From Coleophoma eucalyptorum (Eukaryota > Ascomycota > Leotiomycetes > Helotiales > Dermateaceae), in the NCBI GenBank assembly GCA_026120035.1, contig JALRME010000007.1, forward strand, positions 620,001-684,000: a DNA stretch of 64,000 nucleotides, written 5' to 3'. A program made the position numbers and the translations under genes. Under the pieces are notes generated by a model that worked only from the letters and a program-made list of their open reading frames with translations, had not been told where the DNA came from and ran no database searches. Each line of letters opens with the position of its first letter. The first letter of the stretch is position 1. Below are positions 43,351 to 55,885 of this stretch, one piece after another.

Positions 43351-44027
43351 TTCTAGTGTGCGGTTTGCTCTTGGTTGAGAGAGATAGCGATAACTGTGAT
43401 CAGGCGTGATTAGGCCGAGAATCGGAGGCTTTTAACTTGACACTTGTGTTGATGTTCGCGTCTAACTCTCCACGCACTGTTTTTGAGAATGTCGAAAAGT
43501 TTTGATGGTTACCTCTCACAAGATTGCTCTCGTGGGATTTGTTTTATTTGTATGTTTTTCAGTGAGTCAGTAAGATGATGCACATGAGGCCGCCATCGCT
43601 TGGTGGATGCTTGCTTATTAGTGTAGTGAAACTTCTCCAAGGATGGGATGTAGCTTCTCTCGCTTGCGCGATCTCCTTCCTCGCAAGTCTGGTAATGCTA
43701 GATGTGTCCACTCGATAGCTTCACTATGATACCCAAGATACGTCGAAGGTGTTGGTATGAGCAAGCTTCATATGGCTCATATTGTCTGAGAAAAAAATAC
43801 AAATCTCTCTGGTCTTCATCAGGTCTCTTATCTCGAAGAGTGCCCCTAGCTGGCAACGGCATTGCCTGTGATAATGGCTAAATTACTTCTTGTATTCAGA
43901 TGTTCACAAATACGTTCGTTGCTTTGTCTTCTATCTATTTTTATATATAATCTCTTTAGAGCAAAGTAAGAACATCATCCAGCTAATGTCAAGGGAAGCC
44001 ATAACCAATTTGAGTCCTCTACGAGAT
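43351..44027. other. intergenic
   Basis: A 0.68-kb spacer upstream of the reductase and downstream of the amine oxidase. No gene or repeat is seen. Confidence 0.6.
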
Positions 44028-45525
44028 TTAAAGTTTAGCAGAAATTACAGAATCCGCTAGCTTCCCCAAAGCCAGCACAACCTCCTCTGCACCTCTCTCA
44101 CCACTCCTCACTGCACCTTCCATATAGCCCTTCCACTCATATGCAGTTTCCGTCCCAACGAAATGGACATCTCCAAATGGCTCTCTTAACGCATGGCCCC
44201 AATTTGAAAGAGCATTGGGAGGCATAACAGGACAAGGACAACCTTTACTAAATTCCTCTTTGGACCACTCCATCTCAAAAATCTCAACGGGTTTATACGC
44301 TTCTTCAGGATTGCCAAAGACTTCCGCAACCTGTGCCAATATCTGGGCTCGGCGTTCGTGCGCGGGAAGTATACTCCACAGACGAGCTGCATCGGCTCCA
44401 GGCATCGACGTGAGACTATAGTGTCCAACTGAATCATTGGATGTGTCCCGGGTGATGGTATAAGGCCCTCTGAAAGACTGGGTCATGCCGCTGAGGTTTT
44501 GAGATCGCCACCATGGTTTCTCGTAGCAGAGAATCATCTTGGATGTACAGCCGAGCTTGGTGGAATTCGTGAGTGCCAATTTTGCACCTGAGAGCGGTGG
44601 TGTGAATGTGATATCTTTATAGAGAGGTGTTGGTATCGAGAGGATCACTTTCTTGCTGTAGAACACAGAGCCAGATTTAGTAATCACAGTACAATCGCCT
44701 GGGGTTTGCTGTATGTTGGTGACAGGAGTGTTCAAATACACTGATCCTGGATGCAGAGCCGCAGCAAGTCCTTTGGAGAAAGATTGGGTTCCTACCACTA
44801 GTGAGTATTGGTTCACCAGAACCTTGGAATCCAACTTATACCTTTCTTGATTCTCAAATACTGCCCACCATGCTTCATGTCAGAACGAGTCTGCATCAAC
44901 CCGCCGCCACTCTTACAATAATCCAAGAACCAAAGTGCACTCATTTCAGAAGGCTCACAACCCAACATAGCTTTAGTCCAAACTCTGGCCGTCTGGAAAG
45001 CAACCTCTTTACCGCCCAAATGCTTGACAAATTCTTCGAAGTTCATTGTGTCATAATTCTCTAGAGCAGGCTTACGGAGATCAATCTTCTGGCACAGCTC
45101 CTCAATTTTATCTCGGACCTGTCTCATATTCTGGCCATCATCACCTAGGAACTAAGCACGAGTCAATCCTGAGGCCTAGCAAGGTAATACTAGATGCTCA
45201 CAGGTGGAATGCCCCCATAAGGAAAACTGCCAACGTCATGAGCGATACAGTTTCCCTCGGTACGCTGCGTGATTGTCTCTAGCCCAAAGCGTTTGGTCAA
45301 GGCGAACATCTTGCTCTGGTTCGTATCGTTGATCCATGCTGCACCTGCATCAACCACTCCTTTTCCATTTGCACATGGTAGCGACCAAGTCTTTCCGCCG
45401 ACTCGATCACGAGCTTCGAGGACTACGCAGGACAGACCTGCCTTTTGGATGTCATGAGCTGCTTGGAGACCGCTAAGACCAGCGCCAATGACTATCACAT
45501 CTAACTTTGGAGATTTGAGGGACAT
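44028..45525 (-). CDS. flavin-containing amine oxidase (MAO-N-like)
   Basis: An FAD enzyme that oxidises amines to imines/aldehydes with hydrogen peroxide release. Exons are 45525-45202, 45151-44842 and 44797-44028 (467 residues). ATG 45525 (MSLKSPKLDV) is chosen because it directly precedes the Rossmann motif VIVIGAGLSGLQAAHDI; the frame is open 30 codons earlier. Others are VVLEARDRVGGKTW, NGKGVVDAGAAWI and the C-terminal FAD-binding FVGTETAYEWKGYMEGAV. The C-terminus KLADSVISAKL lacks a clear SKL-type peroxisomal signal (it ends AKL, a possible weak PTS1). The cysteine used for covalent FAD in animal MAO is not seen, which fits fungal MAO-N types. Confidence 0.9.
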
Positions 45526-46452
45526 GATGGTGGATTGAAACAAGTGCGGAACTTCCAGAACTCTGGGCAGACAAGAAGAGCCGAGTGGAGGATTAAATGG
45601 AAATGTCCAGGTCAAGGCCGGGAAAGCAGGAGTTCATAGGATGCATACGAATATCACCAATGCAGGAACGAATCATAGATCATGTTTTGATCTTTCACTT
45701 CACATCTCTTATCGTGAACTTCAAGAAAGATTGGATTGGCAAAGCCACTCCAGATGAATGTCGGACTTACCTGCATACAAAGTTGGGGAAAGAGAGAAAG
45801 GATGAGCAGGAGACAGCGGTCCAATCGGAGTCTCCCGCATGAAGCTAACACCGGTGTGCCTTGCTCGCTTGCTTGCTCGTTATCAAGACAAGCAGGACGA
45901 CGGGGGATTGTTTGACTCTTCTCGAGAACCAATCTTTCTATTGCCAGAGGTAAGAAGGAGCTTCAAAATACCAATGGGCCACTCAATTCACATGCTGCAG
46001 CACCTTTTCATACCATGGCTGGCCTGTCGATATCGCAAAATGCAAATACCTACATATATATTTGTTGCCACGAATCCATATCTTGTTAGTACCGTATATA
46101 CACAACAAAGATTCAAATCGGCCATCTTAACATATGAGCAAGTTCAATGTCAATGTATCCACGAGTTGCCCATAATCTTGTGCAGGAAGAGGGGGGAAGG
46201 TACCAATAATCGGTTACGACCTTGATGCCGCACAACTGCTAAGCTCCTTTGGGGGCCGCATTCGCTCGAGGAATAAACACATATATCTTTCAAGGCAAAT
46301 TTCACAACTCACTGACCCAACAATCTTATTATAAGAAATTGAGTCGAATGCAATCTCTAAAGCAGGCAACGGGTATGGAATGATTATATCACATGCAGCC
46401 CTTATAGAAATACACGTCCGAAATCCTCTGAACCTTCAACCACCTCCTACAT
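45526..46452. other. intergenic
   Basis: A 0.93-kb spacer with the amine oxidase promoter and the pyruvate dehydrogenase 3' end. Short ORFs lack support. Confidence 0.6.
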
Positions 46453-47651
46453 TTACAACTTCAACATCTTGGCAATGTAGGCCTCGATCAATGGCTCGTT
46501 AGGGAAAGACAAGTTCTCCAATCCTTGTGCGTATGGAGTTGGTACCTCAGCACCAGTAATTCTCTGGGCTGGGGCATCTAGGTAATCGAACATGTATTCC
46601 ATACCAAGGGCGAGGATCTCAGAACCGACACCGAAAGCTGGGAAACCGGACTCAACGGCTAATAATCTGTGGGTCTTCTTGACTGACTTGACGATGGTCT
46701 CGACATCGAGAGGCTTGATTGATCGAAGGTTAATAACTTCGCACTCAACACCGTACTTCTTCTTGATGTTCTCAGCGGCGATGAGGGATTGTCCGACACA
46801 GCGGGAGAGGGTGACAATTGTGAGGTCCTTTCCTGAGCGCTCGATCTTAGCCTTGCCGAATGGGATAACGAAATCATCCTTCTGGGCGGCCTCGCTCATT
46901 GGGAAAGATTGACCGTAGAGAAGCTCGTTCTCGAGCACACAGACTGGGTTAGGATCTCTGATAGCAGCCTTCAAGAGTCCCTTGGCGTCCTCGGCACTCC
47001 ATGGGGTGACGACCTTGAGACCTGGAATGCTTCCGTACCAGGCGGAGTAATCTTGAGAATGTTGTGCTGCGACACCGGCGGCGAAACCGTTTGGTCCACG
47101 GAAAGTGATGTTACATGGCTGGATACCTCCGGACATGTAGTGAGTCTTTGCGGCAGAGTTGACAATTTGATCAATGGCCTGCATGGCAAAGTTGAAGGTC
47201 ATGAACTCGCACTGCGCAACATCCCAATTAGCTTCCCTTACGTCTAAAAGCTGAGACCGTGGTCAATTCTTACCACTGGGGTCAAGCCGGCCAGCGCAGC
47301 ACCGACTGCCAATCCACAGAATCCTGATTCAGTGATAGGAGTATCAATGACTCTGTCTTCTCCGAATCTATCCAGTAAACCCTTGGTAACCTTGTATGCG
47401 CCATTGTATTGAGCAACTTCTTCACCCAGGACGAAGACCTTTGGGTTTGACTCCAATTCCTCTGCGAGAGCCTCATTCAGCGCCTCTCTGACTGTATACT
47501 CCTTTGGTCCACTTTCGCTGGCATAAGACCTTCTTGCTGCGATGCTGGTGATACGTGGGAGGGTGGTGGATTGAAAGGAGGATCGGGCAGCGATAGGACG
47601 AGCTGCGCACGATGAGAAGAGGCGGGAGGCTGGGCGCAAAAGTCGTGACAT
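46453..47651 (-). CDS. pdb1: pyruvate dehydrogenase E1 component, beta subunit
   Basis: The mitochondrial-matrix subunit of the pyruvate dehydrogenase complex, which with E1-alpha decarboxylates pyruvate using thiamine diphosphate. Exons are 47651-47274 and 47211-46453 (378 residues); the 62-nt intron joins [17 protein letters not shown]. The N-terminus ([25 protein letters not shown]) is Arg/Ser-rich, a mitochondrial presequence. The mature region starts near [55 protein letters not shown] and [16 protein letters not shown] are hallmark blocks. It is oriented head-to-tail with atg3 on the same strand. Confidence 0.97.
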
Positions 47652-48236
47652 CTTTGCTATGGAGCCACAGCAGAGAGGGAACAATGGGAGAATTGATTGA
47701 TGGATGAAGGGTGAAGGACGGTGCTCAAGAAATCTTTCTCGCGAGCTCAACGAGATTGAGAAGAGCTCCCAATCGTAGCCAAAATTGAATTCAACGATCT
47801 TAGCGCAGAAACGGCCCGACCGCTCTCCGACTTAGGTGATTGGACCACTTTTAAGCTCCATCTACCTATGGATTCTTTGCTTCAAAGTCCAAACAGCTCT
47901 GATTGTCCATATTCATCATTTTCACTTTCGCTTTCATTCTAGACAGCTTTTGTGCACGTGGCTTTATTGTCGACAAAGCTTGTTATTGCAAAGTTTCGTG
48001 TCGAGATCTCCAGTCTAATGTCAAGTTTTCTGAACCCGGCGCATATCCCCTGCCAAAGACACAGACTATCCAGTAACCTAGCATGCAGCTTGTACCCAGA
48101 TTGCGAAGGTAAGTTAGGGGTGATACCCAGTGTCATTCTCTATCGTGAGTAGGTGCGTATCTCATTGCCCTTGGACGCCATGCAAATACCCCAAGCCAAC
48201 CAACAAACTCCCAAAAAAAATCAAATCCTGTCCAAT
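47652..48236. other. intergenic
   Basis: A 0.59-kb spacer upstream of pyruvate dehydrogenase E1-beta and downstream of atg3. Nothing is recognised. Confidence 0.6.
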
Positions 48237-49420
48237 CTAAACACCCATCGTGAAATCGTGCTCAATGCCAGGAGTAACACTTGCCATGAACTAATCGTGT
48301 TAACAGGGCCCAGAAGAATTTCAAAAGACTTGCTTACCTTTAGGAAGACAACCAGATATTGATCTACTCTTATAGCAACTTCCTCATCCTCAGTTGCGTC
48401 CATATCATGCTGAAGAACCTCCCATTCATCGTTCCCGTTTCCGCCAGCCTTTGCGCCTTCCAGAATGGCCTTTTTATCGGCCAATCCAGTCTTTCCGAAA
48501 TCGTCTACCAAACCCTCCATGCCAGTGTCCTTCGCACCAGGTACGGTTTTTCCTTGCTTGAGCTTCTCTCTTCGGATCTTGAGCGCAGCATCCGCACGAT
48601 CTAGCAACGTCTTCATGACACTCGCATGTTTACATGGATGGACGGATGCCATTTTGATGTTGTTGCTAAAGTATGGGAAGTCCTCAAGAGTGACCGTCTT
48701 GTCTTTGTAATCTCCAACGATATCTTCCATCATAAGGTGAGGAGGGAGTGGCTGAGAGCCGGAGAGATAGCCGGAGAGATAGAGTCGTGGAGTTCGATAA
48801 TAGGGAGTGTAGGTAATGTAAAGGGTATAAGTTCGGTGAGTACTGGTGGCAAGTTAGCAAGGGAGGTGTGCGGCGCCTATAGGTACTTACGAGGTATCTT
48901 CTTCGTCTCTTGGTTCTCTAATGATGGCCTCCTCATCGTCGTCCTCATCCTCCATATCAGGAATGTCGTCGTCATCCTCCTCCCGCTCGCCCATGTTACC
49001 GCTCTCATCCACAGTTCGTACATCTCCGGCTCGCGCAAGCTGGCTGGCAGCCAAGCCGCCAGTTCTCAACCAGCCATCCTCATCGTCGCCCGGCGAGTGT
49101 CCACCGGCGCTCTTGAAGTCCTCGCCATCACCGACCATAGTCTCGTCCTGGCCCGCATCACCAGCGAAGTTGTCATCGAGTCGGCGGTGACAGGGAACGC
49201 CTCGTGTAACGAGAAACTGCTTGCCCGCTGGCAGGTAAGAGACGCGCTTGCTGGCAGGCTCGGCATCGGCCCAGGACCATGTTGGGAACTTGTAGACAAG
49301 GTAATCGCCAGCGGCGACAAACTCCTCCGGAGTGATCTGACCGTTTGCTCTGAAAGTCGAGGTGTGGGAGACAGGTGCCCACTCTCTGACCTTGTCGAGA
49401 GTGCTGTGAAGGAAGTTCAT
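48237..49420 (-). CDS. atg3: autophagy-related protein 3 (E2-like Atg8 conjugase)
   Basis: This enzyme transfers Atg8 from Atg7 to phosphatidylethanolamine during autophagosome formation. Exons are 49420-48891, 48842-48338 and 48290-48237 (362 residues). The first intron joins [27 protein letters not shown], the second [24 protein letters not shown]. The catalytic cysteine is in the HPC motif ([17 protein letters not shown], Cys near 247). The flexible region has acidic runs ([19 protein letters not shown]), and an Atg8-interacting WEVL motif occurs near the C-terminus. The last exon codes for only 17 residues and is needed for the conserved end. Confidence 0.96.
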
Positions 49421-50459
49421 GATGGAAAACTTCCTCGAACGTTTGTGATTTTAGGATGAAGGCTTGGGACTTGAGATGTTGCGTTTAAAGAGGTGTAGAT
49501 GAGATGTGACGCACGATGTCTTGGAAAGGACTGGCTGAGGGCCAAAGAAGCTCGATGCCTGTTTGATAGCGTGTGCTCTGATTTGCTGAGGGGCAAGGCT
49601 GCTGCGGAGGGGTCAGGCTGAGCTGGTTTTCAAATGTGCCTGACTTCTTTGTGGTATTAGGTAAGAAGAAATAGAAACAAATATCGACACCTTACCAATG
49701 AATCTGGTCCTTAGTCGATCCTAGTACTCTGAAGAGAAAGGAAACATGTGATCCTTCGTGCTTTGTATCTAGGCTCCTGGAGGTTCTGTTCTCCCGCCAT
49801 TTCGCCAGCCTGGACTTTACCGAGCAAAAATGCCAGATGGATTCAGGGTTGTGTCTCTGTCCATAAAGACCTTGTTCTCCCGCAAAGAATGCAAAGCGGC
49901 GAAAAGTATGTGCATATGTTACACGCTCTAGTGAATATTCTTGGATAGGCGCCTCATATTGTCTGTAGTACCTGTGATTTCTTCAGGTCAGGCGGCACAT
50001 GATTTGGCGGTCACGCGGGTCGGGCAGTCATACTACCTACGTTCCCGGACCGTTGCCACGGTCCGCCGCCAGTAGTTGGTATCCTGGTATCCTACAAAGT
50101 CCGAGAAGCTTTCACATCTTCGTCGGGCCATCTTATCAGGGAAGGCTAAAAAATATACATGCTAGTAACAGTGGTAAACCTTATCTTGTGCAAGAGATGT
50201 TACCTAGACTTCTTTTAGATCGTTTAACAAACGATCCCGATTGCGTTAGAGAAGTGCTGGCTCAAGAGTTAATGAGCAAGAGGTTGTTAAGAAGAGAATC
50301 GATTCTTGAGATCGGTCGTTTCTACTAGTCTAATATTCTTGATTGCTTAGAAGTTTATGGTATAATTATATTCTTAAGGATATTTTATTACAGGACAACA
50401 ACACGAGATACGACCATATGAGTGCGGCTCAGACGATGGTTGCCTGGGACCTGCAGTGC
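49421..50459. other. intergenic
   Basis: A 1.04-kb spacer with the atg3 promoter and the 3' flank of the DUF3176 gene. The ORF at 49999-50328 (+) has no family features. Confidence 0.55.
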
Positions 50460-53076
50460 TCATCCCACTGGTCTCAAATTCCACCCTCTCTCGCCCTTAT
50501 CCAGTCTAAGCATCAAACCATCTGCCTTTTTCGTCATATCATCTTGTATGACCGGAGGACCCATATAATTACGAGCATCGGGACTCAGGACAGTCACCGC
50601 AGCCAGCGCGTTAGATTTCATAGCATCGACTCTAGCTCGACTAGTCGTGGCCACAGTGCCGAAGAGGAAAAGGACAGATGCCGCTACCAGCCCGAAAAGT
50701 AGGGTCAGCCAGGCCCAGCGGACGTGAACAAACGTTTCGACTGCGTAAGATTTGCCATCTATGTATATGCTTTGGGTGTTTAAGCCGTAGCCTATATGTG
50801 TCCGGACGCTGAGCCGATGTCAGTCTTCTGGTGAAGTGATGCAAAATTCTGACTATAAAACTTACCTGTTACTCATGCTGATTGCCATGTTCTGTGTGTA
50901 GTTCGTGATGCTGTTGAAGACCTGTGCCGGAGGATTAGCTGTCGCTGACGACTGCGTTGTCTGCACCGATGGCTCTATAAGTTGCTGAATTACAAGTGCC
51001 AAATCGGAACTTGGTCCTCCAATATAATTAGGCACAGGACCTGCATATTCCCCTTGGAAGATCCCGGTCATGTATTGAGCTAGGACAGCATTAGAATTCC
51101 CACTGACGTTGTATTGGGCGGTTCCTCTGCGGATTTCGGATTAGCAATGAATTTATCAAGACTTGCAAATGTGTGGAGGCATACGTCGGTGCAGCTATGG
51201 TAATATTATCATAGATATTCTGCGATTGATATGTGATCTTAGTTGAACTATTCTATAATACCATGTAGTCAGCTACTGCAGATACTAGGAGAAGAGTGCC
51301 TTTGAAATATACTGACGGTGATTGTGGTAGTGGCCTGCCCAAAGTTAACATCAGTTTGATATGTATCGACACACCAATATAACAAAATCTCTAAGGCATC
51401 GAAGTAGTAGACGGGGTTTTCTGAATCAACCTCCATAAAGTTGACGCCGTTTCGCTCATAAATAATGTAGGTATCAAGGATCAATGGGCCAATAGTTGTG
51501 TTTTCTGTAAGTAATCCCGTCTGTTGTCCCGGAACAGAACTAGAGGCATATCCAGAGCTTATGTTGGTCTTGTATACCCCAAATTCTAGATACGCGCTAT
51601 TTGGAAGAGTCAAATTCGCTATCTAAAGAACCAGCAAGTTAGTTTTGAGGATTCTAGAATAGCGTCAAGCCAGAAGTCCGGCTAAAATGGCGATAGTCAT
51701 GCTTCAAGTAAAGAAAAAGTATGCTGGTGCAACGCAGTTAATTGTAAAGGACCGAGAAGAGTAAAAGGAATTTGAACTTGTAAGTCACGCTCGAAAATAA
51801 ACATCTCTGCAACTTACTGTGGGACCTTCTTGGCCGTTGCCAACAGTTGTTGCATTTAACAGATCTGAGATATTGGAGACTCTAGAACAAACACTAAGGG
51901 AATCGTATGCTGGCCATGTACAGTTTCCACTTGGGCATGTTGGTGTAATGGCTGAGATATAGTTGGTTCCTTGCGTGTATAGAGCATCACTGACAGCCTG
52001 CTTCATTGGAAATGACAAGGTTGCTGTCTCGTGTTAGTTCTGACTCCTAGAGAATAGCACTGCAAATACCTGAGTAGATATCTGTATGGAGTTGCTGGCC
52101 AGTAGTGCCTCCCCACCAATTGCTTGTTGGTAGTTGTGCAGGTGATGCTGGGGATTCCACAAGTCGAATAGGGTAGGCAATGGTTTGTTGAGTCATGGGG
52201 GAAATAGCTATGGCCAACACAGTGATGAGGGCACCAACACTAGCGGTATGCCTATAGAAGGTTTTGTTACTATGTGCCAAACAATCTTAACAGGTGGTAA
52301 AACAACGTACCAAAATTTAAGTCTCCAGAGTAACAAAAGTGAATCCAACGGCCCACGAGTCGCATCGTCAAATTTGGCAAAATCATTCAATGGCGCATTT
52401 CGATATGAGAACCATACCCATTTGAGCTGCCCGATACAATTGGCCACAGCAAAAATCATTCCAGCCTTGGCGAGGGTTGTGAAGAGTGCAAGGTACGTGT
52501 TGAGAGAGATTCCCACGCTCCAGTTATTGGCGGGCTTCTGATCATGCCTGTGCAGACTTCATGTTAGTAAATGGCAAAACAAGAAGAAATCACAGGTTTT
52601 GTATGAAATTATTTCAGCACCACCCAACTTCAAAGACAATCGAAAAGTGCTCTGTATCATGAGAAGGGGGGGGGGGGTATCCAAAGAATTACGAACTTAG
52701 CCAGGACAACAATAATTGCTACGAGCGAGGCAAGACTGAACAGGATACTGAATATTTCTCGCGTCCATCCATCCCATATACTTCGAGTCGGCCAATCGGC
52801 TTTCTGATCCACATTGCTCCCAGAGTAATCATCATTTTCGGCCCTAACATGAGTGTACTGCGCCCCAAAAGCAGGATTGTTCTTGGTTATAGATCCGACG
52901 GAAGGGGTTGTAGGATCCGATACCGTTTCGATATGCGGAAGTTGGTATGCTGTATCGTCGTTGAAGTTAAAGGCCCTCGTTTCATGGTTTCCTGGACTAC
53001 TAGAAGTAAGAAGATTTTGTGCTGGACGATCTCTAGTCCATAGACCTCCAATGGCCCGCTTGAAGACGTCCGCCAT
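50460..53076 (-). CDS. DUF3176 family membrane protein
   Basis: A fungal-specific membrane protein of unknown function, about 660 residues in eight exons, in reading order: 53076-52693, 52537-52311, 52251-52070, 52023-51818, 51622-51317, 51252-51185, 51126-50866 and 50808-50460. The N-terminal region is polar. A WDGWTREIFSILFSLASLVAIIVVLAKF helix follows, then WSVGISLNTYLALFTTLAKAGMIFAVANCIGQLKWVWF and FDDATRGPLDSLLLL, the DUF3176 signature. An extracellular-looking middle carries many N-x-S/T sites and paired cysteines (CPSGNCTW). A last helix (WLTLLFGLVAASVLFLFGTV) precedes a short cytoplasmic tail. The exon 1/2 junction is the least sure: keeping frame costs three residues (HDQ) that look conserved. 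Confidence 0.82.
52666..52677 (+). repeat. G12 homopolymer in an intron of the DUF3176 gene
   Basis: Twelve G on the + strand just inside the first intron of the DUF3176 gene, the third such run in the window. Confidence 0.9.
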
Positions 53077-54176
53077 TATCAGATGGTATGCCGATACGAT
53101 ATGAAAAAATGGGATGTTTAGAAAAAAAAGAAGAGAAAGGTATTGCACGATTCCGATCTGGCCATCCTTGACGTTAAAACTAAGAGAAATCGACAAATCA
53201 TAGCCACCTCATGTTGAACAGCCCCCAAGATAACCAGATTAATCCAAGCCACTGAGATCTGCCTACCTACCTTAGGTTAGGTACGGCAAGGGATGTGCAT
53301 CACATCCCGCACTGAAGTGCTAATGAGCTCGCGTAGCACGTCCTTGGAACCAGACACCAGAGAAGGCAGGCAACCAGGGTGGGGAATGGGCAAAACGGCG
53401 TCGGAATGGTCTGTGAGAATTGTAGGTAGAGTTAGTAGTTGTACACGGTTCCACAGACTAACTCAGCTGGCACTCCATACAGCGGTGAACATGTCATAAA
53501 GAAGTAGTGTTGTCGTAAAGTAGCGCTTGCTATTGTATGCTAAAAGACCATGATCTACCAGGACCGGGGGGGCGAAGTCATCCTTGAGACCGCCAAGTAA
53601 ATCAAGTAAAGCGCTTAAACAAGCATAAGAGTACAGACACAAGCTCAGCACCATTCAAGCTACTGAGGCAAGGCCCTTCGATCGTCTCTCAGCAAAGCTG
53701 TTTCAAGATGAGGGAGGCGGTTGGAATTTGGCGCCGAAAGAAATAAGCTTAGTCAGACTACAACAAAGTCTAAGCCAACTTCAGCTGTGTACCCAGTAAA
53801 GTAAGCACTTATCTTATAGTGCTGATGTGCGATGCCGAACGGCCTGAGCTTAGATAGACAACAGAAGACTGACTTGTAGTACAGAGTCTCGTCTGTGACG
53901 TATAGACCACTCTCGTCAACAACCCGCCATCTTAACAATGTTTTTAATACTAGGCTTCACTCCACGGTACAGTAAAGGACTAATTATCCTCGTATATTTC
54001 TCTCTCTTTACACAATCAGGAGTTGAAGTGACTACTTCGAGTTAGCTTACAAAAGCCATTGTTCGTTGATCCGGCACATCCATTCTCTTCTACTTGCGTC
54101 CTTGGGCCTATTTTCCAAGCAGTCGTCTAAAGGAGGTACGCCTTGGCAAGACTCGCTGACAGGCAGAAGAGGAAAC
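53077..54176. other. divergent intergenic region
   Basis: This 1.1-kb region lies between the divergent DUF3176 and iron-type dehydrogenase starts. There is an ACCTACCTACCTTAGG-like repeat at about 53263-53280 and a G7 run near 53565. No gene is supported. Confidence 0.55.
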
Positions 54177-55412
54177 ATGGTGTTAGAATCTTACCGCAAG
54201 CCCCAGCTCGAGGCTGGCCAGCGCCCTGGCTCCGATGCAATCTTCAACTCCCATTCCACACAGGACATTCTTGCGGCGCTTGAAGAGTGGCGCTCGCAGC
54301 GCGTGCTACTCGTTCATAGCAAAGCCCTGGCGGCAAATACATCGCACATCAGTGATCTGAAAGCCGCGCTAGGTGCCCGTCTTGTCGCCTCCAAGGCTGG
54401 TGTAGGCGCCCATTCGCCCTATGCCGATGTGATTGACATCGCTCACAAAATTACCGAGAATGAAATCGACTGCGTTGTTTGCGTGGGTAGTGGCTCGTAC
54501 TCAGACGCCTGCAAAACTGCTCGCTTGATGTCCGCTACGCTACCGCACGGCTTCGGCGAGGCAGACATGGAGTCTCTGATTGACCCTACCATCGGCGTTG
54601 CGCCCGAGGGTGCAATAAAAAAGGCGGAAGGCGTCAGGTTGATTCTGGTCCCCACAAGTTTATCGGCCGGTGAGTGGAATTATGCGGGAAGCTGCACGAA
54701 TTCCCAGGGCAAAAAGCAGCATTTTGCACTCCAGGACGGTTGTGCCGCGGACTTGGTGCTAATGGATCCGTGGGTGGCGAGAACTGCACCGGAGAAGCTT
54801 TGGTTGAGTTCGGGCATACGCGCAGTGGACCATTGTGTAGAGATCCTGTGCAATGCTAAGTCTGCTGCACACCCTGATGCGCAGCAATGGTGTCTGGAGG
54901 CATTAAAAGGTCTGTCCAAAGGACTGGTAGAGTATAAGGAGGGTTTAACCGGGGGCAGCGATGGGGAAGAGGAGTTGGTCGACGGAGTAAGTAAGTGCCA
55001 GGCTGGAAGCCGGATGGCGCTCATGGGTTTCATGATCTATAGGATTCCCATGGGTGCCAGCCATGCCATCGGACATCAACTTGGTAGTGTGGCTGGAGTG
55101 ATGCATGGGATCACCAGTTGCATCATGCTGCCGCCTGTGTTGAGTTACACGAAGAAACACAATCCTGAAGCACAGTCGAGAATCGTTGCGGCTTTTAACG
55201 AGAGCATGGGCTGGCAAGAAACAGAGGCGGCTGCCTGCGTGGCCCGGCTGGTGAAGATTTTAGGGCTGCCGAGCACATTGAAAGAGGTTGGTGTTACGAG
55301 CAATGAGCAGATCGAGAAGATTGTCGACAAGACCATGACAGATATACTGATTTCTTTTGGAAAGTTCTTGGAGAGGCAAGAGGTTGCTGAGATTGTCTAT
55401 TCTGCAAGATGA
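54177..55412 (+). CDS. iron-type alcohol dehydrogenase / maleylacetate reductase-like
   Basis: An NAD(P)-dependent oxidoreductase of the group III (iron-type) alcohol dehydrogenase fold, 411 residues and intronless. ATG 54177 (MVLESYRKPQ) is used; the frame is open 37 codons upstream but without an ATG. The N-terminal domain has VVCVGSGSYSDACKTARL (cofactor loop) and LILVPTSLSAGEWN. The metal-binding C-terminal domain has GIRAVDHCVE, PMGASHAIGHQLG and VMHGITSCIMLPP, which supply the Asp/His ligands. Maleylacetate reductases end aromatic ring-cleavage pathways, but the sequence does not fix the substrate. Codon usage is somewhat more GC-rich than its neighbours. It converges on a P450, a possible functional partner. 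Confidence 0.88.
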   Translation: MVLESYRKPQLEAGQRPGSDAIFNSHSTQDILAALEEWRSQRVLLVHSKALAANTSHISDLKAALGARLVASKAGVGAHSPYADVIDIAHKITENEIDCVVCVGSGSYSDACKTARLMSATLPHGFGEADMESLIDPTIGVAPEGAIKKAEGVRLILVPTSLSAGEWNYAGSCTNSQGKKQHFALQDGCAADLVLMDPWVARTAPEKLWLSSGIRAVDHCVEILCNAKSAAHPDAQQWCLEALKGLSKGLVEYKEGLTGGSDGEEELVDGVSKCQAGSRMALMGFMIYRIPMGASHAIGHQLGSVAGVMHGITSCIMLPPVLSYTKKHNPEAQSRIVAAFNESMGWQETEAAACVARLVKILGLPSTLKEVGVTSNEQIEKIVDKTMTDILISFGKFLERQEVAEIVYSAR

Positions 55413-55885
55413 GCAATCAATTTGCAAGAAATATTAAATTAGTTAGATCCCTAATATACTTCACAAAGACTAACAGATTTCTAAGTGCTGTCATTTGCCG
55501 TAGCTTTGTAGATGTTGGCTATCCTTTCAAGTGATCATCTTTCCAATTCTCGCAAAGTAAAGAAGTTGAGAGTGTGCAGCAATTTTCAATAACTTAAGTC
55601 ATGTTCTGAAGAAGTAGGCTGTTTCGGCAACAGAATTTATGGACTGATCATGACAATTTAACAATAACTGACTTCATAGACTGATAATAGCAATTTCATA
55701 CTTAACTAAGTGCCTAGAAAAGTAGAAGTAACAACAAATATCATTCAGCATACGCTTGCAAACTAGAATATCGTGTTCTGCGGCAACTCGTTCCAGATAT
55801 CATGCCTTTCAGTTAGCGATGCCTTTCAACAACAGAGAATTGCTTTTCGTTATCGGTCTCATCCATCGATAAAGTGCATAACCAG
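55413..55885. other. convergent 3' intergenic region
   Basis: A 0.47-kb AT-rich spacer between the dehydrogenase and the P450. It contains repeated phrases around TTTATGGACTGATCATGACAATTTAAC and GACTGATAATAGCAATTT near 55638-55700, an imperfect direct repeat. Confidence 0.5.
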
